Assembly: GCA_934630985.1 (NCBI GenBank)
Contig: CAKTXO010000062.1
Location: 1-7,860, forward strand
DNA length: 7,860 nt
Reading direction: 5' to 3'
DNA from: an uncultured Oscillospiraceae bacterium
Lineage (GTDB): Bacteria > Bacillota > Clostridia > Oscillospirales > Oscillospiraceae
Shown here: positions 5,645-7,860 of the stretch, in pieces
Position numbering within the stretch: the stretch's first letter is position 1
Layout of the letters: each line of letters begins with the position of its first letter
Made by a program: the position numbers and the translations under genes
The notes under the pieces: model-generated
What the model was told of the DNA's origin: nothing
What the model saw: the letters and a program-made list of their open reading frames with translations, nothing else
Databases searched by the model: none

Positions 5645-5665
5645 ATTCACTCTTCACCATTCACT
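5645..5665 (+). repeat. Degenerate 7-bp tandem repeat, three copies
   Basis: ATTCACT, CTTCACC and ATTCACT follow each other without gaps; the first and third copies are identical and the middle differs at two positions. It directly abuts the A-run that forms the T-tract of the glmM terminator. Such ATTCA-type runs are, from memory, frequent between genes in gut clostridia. Confidence 0.5.
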
Positions 5666-5692
5666 AAAAAAAGCGCGGGGCATTTGCCCCGC
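5666..5692 (-). terminator. Rho-independent terminator of the glmM operon
   Basis: On the minus strand GCGGGGC (5686-5692) pairs with GCCCCGC (5675-5681) around a 4-base loop that can add one A-T pair. The stem is followed, after GC, by seven consecutive T (5666-5672). It begins 15 bases after the glmM stop codon and separates that operon from the AAA+/VWA operon. Confidence 0.9.
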
Positions 5693-5707
5693 ACCGGATA
5701 TATTTTC

Positions 5708-7093
5708 TCAGACTGCGTGCCCCTTGCGCTTGATGACGTCCACCACGCTGTCTACCAGGTCGTTGCAGACCACCTTGTTCTCGGCTTCCACCATCACCCG
5801 GATGACGGGCTCGGTGCCGGATTCCCGCACCAGAATCCGACCGGTGTCCCCCAGCTTGGCGGCCACCGCCGCCACCGCTGCCTGGACATCCGGGTCTGCC
5901 TGGGCGGCGGCCTTGTCCGCAACCCGCACATTCTTCAGCACCTGGGGATAGAAGGTGAAGCCCTCGCACAGCTGGCTCAGGGTCTTCTTTCTTGCCAGCA
6001 TGACCTCCATAATTTTCAGGCTCGTGAGAATGCCGTCACCGGTGGAGGCGTACTTGGAGAAAATGATGTGGCCGCTCTGCTCGCCGCCGATCCGGCAGCC
6101 GTTTTGCACCATGTACTCGTAGACGTATTTGTCGCCTACCTTGGTCTTGGCGTAGTCGATGCCCAGCTCGTCGAAGGCCTTGTAAAGACCGAAGTTACTC
6201 ATCACCGTGGTGACCACGGTGTTCATCAGCAGCTTACCTCGCTCCTTCAGATACTTGCCGTAGATGTAGAGAATGTGATCACCGGTGATGACCTCGCCCT
6301 TTTCGTCCACGCACAGACACCGGTCGGCATCGCCGTCGTAGGCAAAGCCCACGTCCAGGCCGTTGTCCACCACGAACTTCTGCAAATTCTCAATGTGGGT
6401 GGAGCCGGCGTTCATATTGATGTTGTAGCCGTCGGGCTCGGCGTTGATGACATAGGTCTTGGCACCCAGAGCGTCGAAGACAGCCTTGGCGATGTTCCAG
6501 GAAGCGCCGTTGGCGCAGTCCAGACCAACCCGCATCCCCTTGAAGGAATAGATGCCCAGGGAAATCAGGTAGCCGATGTACCGGTTCCGGCCGGCCACAT
6601 GGTCCACAGTCCGACCGATCTGATCCCGCTTGGCCAGGGGCAGCTCCGGCCACCGCTTGCCGAAGGCCTCCAGGTTTCCGTCCAGGTAAGCCTCTACCAA
6701 CGCAATGACGCTCTCGTCCATCTTCTCGCCGAAGCTGTTGATGAGCTTGATGCCGTTGTCGTAGTAGGGGTTGTGGCTGGCGGAGATCATAATGCCGCAG
6801 TCAAAGCTTTCCGTCCGGGCAACGTAGGCCACGGAGGGGGTGGTGGTGACATGGAGCAGGTAGGCGTCGGCGCCGGAGGCCACCAGGCCGCCCACCAGAG
6901 AGTATTCAAACATGTAGCTGGAGCGGCGGGTGTCCTTGCCGATGACGATTCGGGCGGGGCCGTCGTCGCCTTTGCGCCGGTTCAGCTGGGTGTAGTACCA
7001 GCCCAGGAAGCGGCCTACCTTGTAGGCGTGGTCAGCGGTGAGGGTGCAGTTGGCTTCCCCGCGGAAGCCGTCGGTTCCAAAATATTTGCCCAT
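5708..7093 (-). CDS. glmM: Phosphoglucosamine mutase
   Basis: GlmM interconverts glucosamine-6-phosphate and glucosamine-1-phosphate in the cytosol, the step that feeds UDP-GlcNAc for peptidoglycan and other wall polymers. The 461-residue product is slightly longer than the usual 445-450. All signature elements of the alpha-D-phosphohexomutase fold are present in order: the N-terminal KYFGTDGFRG, the active-site loop ISASHNP with phosphoserine S106, the metal loop D253-G-D255-A-D257-R258, the substrate loop GGEQSGH at 336-342 and the phosphate-binding loop RESGTEP at 423-429. The ATG at 7091-7093 has AAGGAGT (7101-7107) seven bases upstream. It lies 26 bases after the beta-helix gene and ends in a strong terminator, so it is the last gene of a two-gene operon. 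The common Firmicute neighbours cdaA and cdaR are absent here. The sugar preference is inferred from the motifs. Confidence 0.96.
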   Translation of the reverse strand: MGKYFGTDGFRGEANCTLTADHAYKVGRFLGWYYTQLNRRKGDDGPARIVIGKDTRRSSYMFEYSLVGGLVASGADAYLLHVTTTPSVAYVARTESFDCGIMISASHNPYYDNGIKLINSFGEKMDESVIALVEAYLDGNLEAFGKRWPELPLAKRDQIGRTVDHVAGRNRYIGYLISLGIYSFKGMRVGLDCANGASWNIAKAVFDALGAKTYVINAEPDGYNINMNAGSTHIENLQKFVVDNGLDVGFAYDGDADRCLCVDEKGEVITGDHILYIYGKYLKERGKLLMNTVVTTVMSNFGLYKAFDELGIDYAKTKVGDKYVYEYMVQNGCRIGGEQSGHIIFSKYASTGDGILTSLKIMEVMLARKKTLSQLCEGFTFYPQVLKNVRVADKAAAQADPDVQAAVAAVAAKLGDTGRILVRESGTEPVIRVMVEAENKVVCNDLVDSVVDVIKRKGHAV

Positions 7094-7119
7094 AAAAAGG
7101 ACTCCTTCACAAATTCAGT

Positions 7120-7776
7120 TTACTTTTTTTCGACGACCACGCCGCCGGTTTTCCAGATGCTGTTTGCCGGAACCACACCCCGGACACAGGAGGTGGGGTA
7201 GATGTTGGTATGAGAGCCGATGACCGTGCCGGGATTCAGCACGCTGTTGCAGCCCACTTCTACGAAGTCGCCCAGCATGGCGCCGAATTTTTTAAGCCCT
7301 GTCTCGATCTGCTCTTTTCCGTCTTTGACTACCACCAGAGTCTTGTCGGATTTCACATTGGAGGTCAGACTGCCGGCGCCCATATGGGATTTGTAGCCCA
7401 GGATGCTGTCGCCGACGTAGTTGTAGTGGGGAGTCTGGACGTTGTCGAAGAGGATTACATTTTTCAGCTCCACGGAGTTGCCAACAACGCAGTTGGCACC
7501 TACCAGGGCACTGCCCCGGATGAAGGCACAGTGGCGCACCTCGGTGCCGGGGCCGATGATGCAGGGAGCCCCCAGATAGGCCGTGGGAGCCACGACGGCG
7601 GTATTGTGCACCCAAACCGAGGGAGAAACCTCCGTGTAGTCGCAGCCCAGAGTGGAACCCAGGGTCAGGATCAGGCTTTTGATACCGGCCAAAGCCTGCC
7701 AGGGGTATTCAAAGCCGGAAAGATAGCTTCCCGCCAGGCTGTGGCTCAGCTCGTAAAGTTCGCTGGTTTTATACAT
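7120..7776 (-). CDS. GlmU C-terminus-like left-handed beta-helix protein (nucleotide-sugar acyltransferase-like)
   Basis: The 218-residue protein has a helical N-terminus (about 1-45) followed by hexapeptide-repeat turns of a left-handed parallel beta-helix (about 50-205), for example AYLGAPCIIGPGTEV, ALVGANCVVGNSVELKN and DFVEVGCNSVLNPGTVIGSH. The middle resembles the acetyltransferase half of GlmU: H117-x-x-Y120 followed by VGDS, then GAGSLTSN at 133-140. By hand alignment, the position of the GlmU catalytic-site asparagine is histidine here (H131). There is no N-terminal uridylyltransferase domain, so it cannot be a complete GlmU. Related short proteins are often labelled UDP-N-acetylglucosamine pyrophosphorylase by transfer from GlmU, which this sequence does not justify. 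Placement before glmM supports a role in amino-sugar nucleotide metabolism, perhaps acetylation of glucosamine-1-phosphate. The ATG at 7774-7776 follows GGGAGG (7785-7790) by eight bases. Confidence 0.88.
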   Translation of the reverse strand: MYKTSELYELSHSLAGSYLSGFEYPWQALAGIKSLILTLGSTLGCDYTEVSPSVWVHNTAVVAPTAYLGAPCIIGPGTEVRHCAFIRGSALVGANCVVGNSVELKNVILFDNVQTPHYNYVGDSILGYKSHMGAGSLTSNVKSDKTLVVVKDGKEQIETGLKKFGAMLGDFVEVGCNSVLNPGTVIGSHTNIYPTSCVRGVVPANSIWKTGGVVVEKK

Positions 7777-7796
7777 GTATGGATCCTCCCTTGATG

Positions 7797-7802
7797 ATTA
7801 TA
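7797..7802 (-). promoter_or_regulatory. Candidate -10 element for the beta-helix/glmM operon
   Basis: A perfect TATAAT on the minus strand lies about 20 bases before the ATG at 7776. The -35 position (7820-7825 at 17-base spacing) reads GAAATC and is poor. It falls in the centre of a palindrome, so the promoter may need an activator or be controlled there. The predicted leader would be very short, with the Shine-Dalgarno sequence almost at the 5' end. Confidence 0.5.
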
Positions 7803-7811
7803 CTATTTCTT

Positions 7812-7836
7812 AATAAAATGATTTCATCATTTTATT
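7812..7836. promoter_or_regulatory. AT-rich 25-bp perfect palindrome upstream of the beta-helix gene, candidate operator
   Basis: AATAAAATGAT (7812-7822) and ATCATTTTATT (7826-7836) are perfect inverted copies around a TTC centre. The palindrome begins 10 bases upstream of the TATAAT and covers the -35 region. It could be a protein binding site for a dimeric regulator, or a transcribed hairpin from an upstream gene. It has no clean T-tract after the stem on either strand. Confidence 0.5.
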
Positions 7837-7854
7837 CTGCCGTTTCACGGCAGA
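7836..7854. repeat. GC-rich hairpin abutting the AT-rich palindrome
   Basis: TCTGCCGT (7836-7843) pairs with ACGGCAGA (7847-7854) around TTC, the same 3-base centre as the neighbouring palindrome, with which it shares base 7836. On the minus strand it would be followed by an AT-rich stretch rather than a T-run, so a terminator role for a gene beyond 7860 is possible but not convincing. Confidence 0.5.
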
Positions 7855-7860
7855 CCGCCT

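Noticed and set aside
5191..5650. Short open frames on both strands running through the composite element
   Set aside because: They translate hairpin arms and repeat sequence, with no ribosome binding site. Small hypothetical proteins called over such repeats are usually annotation artefacts.
5507..7201. Long plus-strand open frame of 564 codons
   Set aside because: It is antisense to glmM, whose motifs are unmistakable. The product is a low-complexity run of V, G, H, Q and L typical of a reverse-strand shadow in GC-rich sequence, and it begins inside the repeat element.

Overview
The window reads as a chromosomal piece from a GC-rich gut-type Firmicute, most likely an Oscillospiraceae/Ruminococcaceae-like clostridium. 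The basis is indirect: strong AAGGAG/GGAGG ribosome binding sites, tightly packed co-directional operons, glmM of the Firmicute type, a clostridial AAA+/VWA-like gene pair, and an intergenic composite of hairpin repeats of a style I remember as common in these genomes. Every gene I accept lies on the minus strand, so transcription runs from the right edge to the left edge. The long plus-strand reading frames are antisense shadows.

Right block (7860 to 5666, read leftwards): a promoter region with two abutting palindromes, then a GlmU-C-terminus-like left-handed beta-helix protein, then glmM (phosphoglucosamine mutase) 26 bases downstream, closed by a clear rho-independent terminator. These two genes point to the amino-sugar branch that makes UDP-GlcNAc for the cell wall. 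The helix protein has no uridylyltransferase domain and has replaced at least one GlmU acetyltransferase residue, so its exact reaction is open.

Intergenic block (5302-5707): about 400 bases without a gene, holding a 215-bp element with nested inverted repeats (5374-5588), further small hairpins, a degenerate 7-bp tandem repeat, the glmM terminator and a well-formed promoter for the next operon.

Middle operon (5301 to 2249): a small helical-repeat protein, a DUF2201-type protein (metallopeptidase-like N-terminus plus VWA-like C-terminus) and a MoxR-like AAA+ ATPase. The first two genes overlap by 4 bases and the third follows after 9 bases. AAA+/VWA pairs are generally thought to act as chaperone-like remodelling or metal-insertion machines. 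The substrate is unknown here, and the small first gene is a natural candidate adaptor.

Left operon (2176 to beyond 1): it has its own promoter at 2205-2233 and encodes a membrane-anchored XRE-type regulator, 5-formyltetrahydrofolate cyclo-ligase, a three-helix membrane protein and the start of a DUF1643 protein cut by the window edge. The first two genes overlap by 8 bases, the last two by 1 base, and 26 bases separate the middle pair.

Most of the window is ordinary housekeeping sequence. The parts most worth a second look are the three-gene AAA+/VWA operon, the nested-inverted-repeat element and the double palindrome at the right edge.
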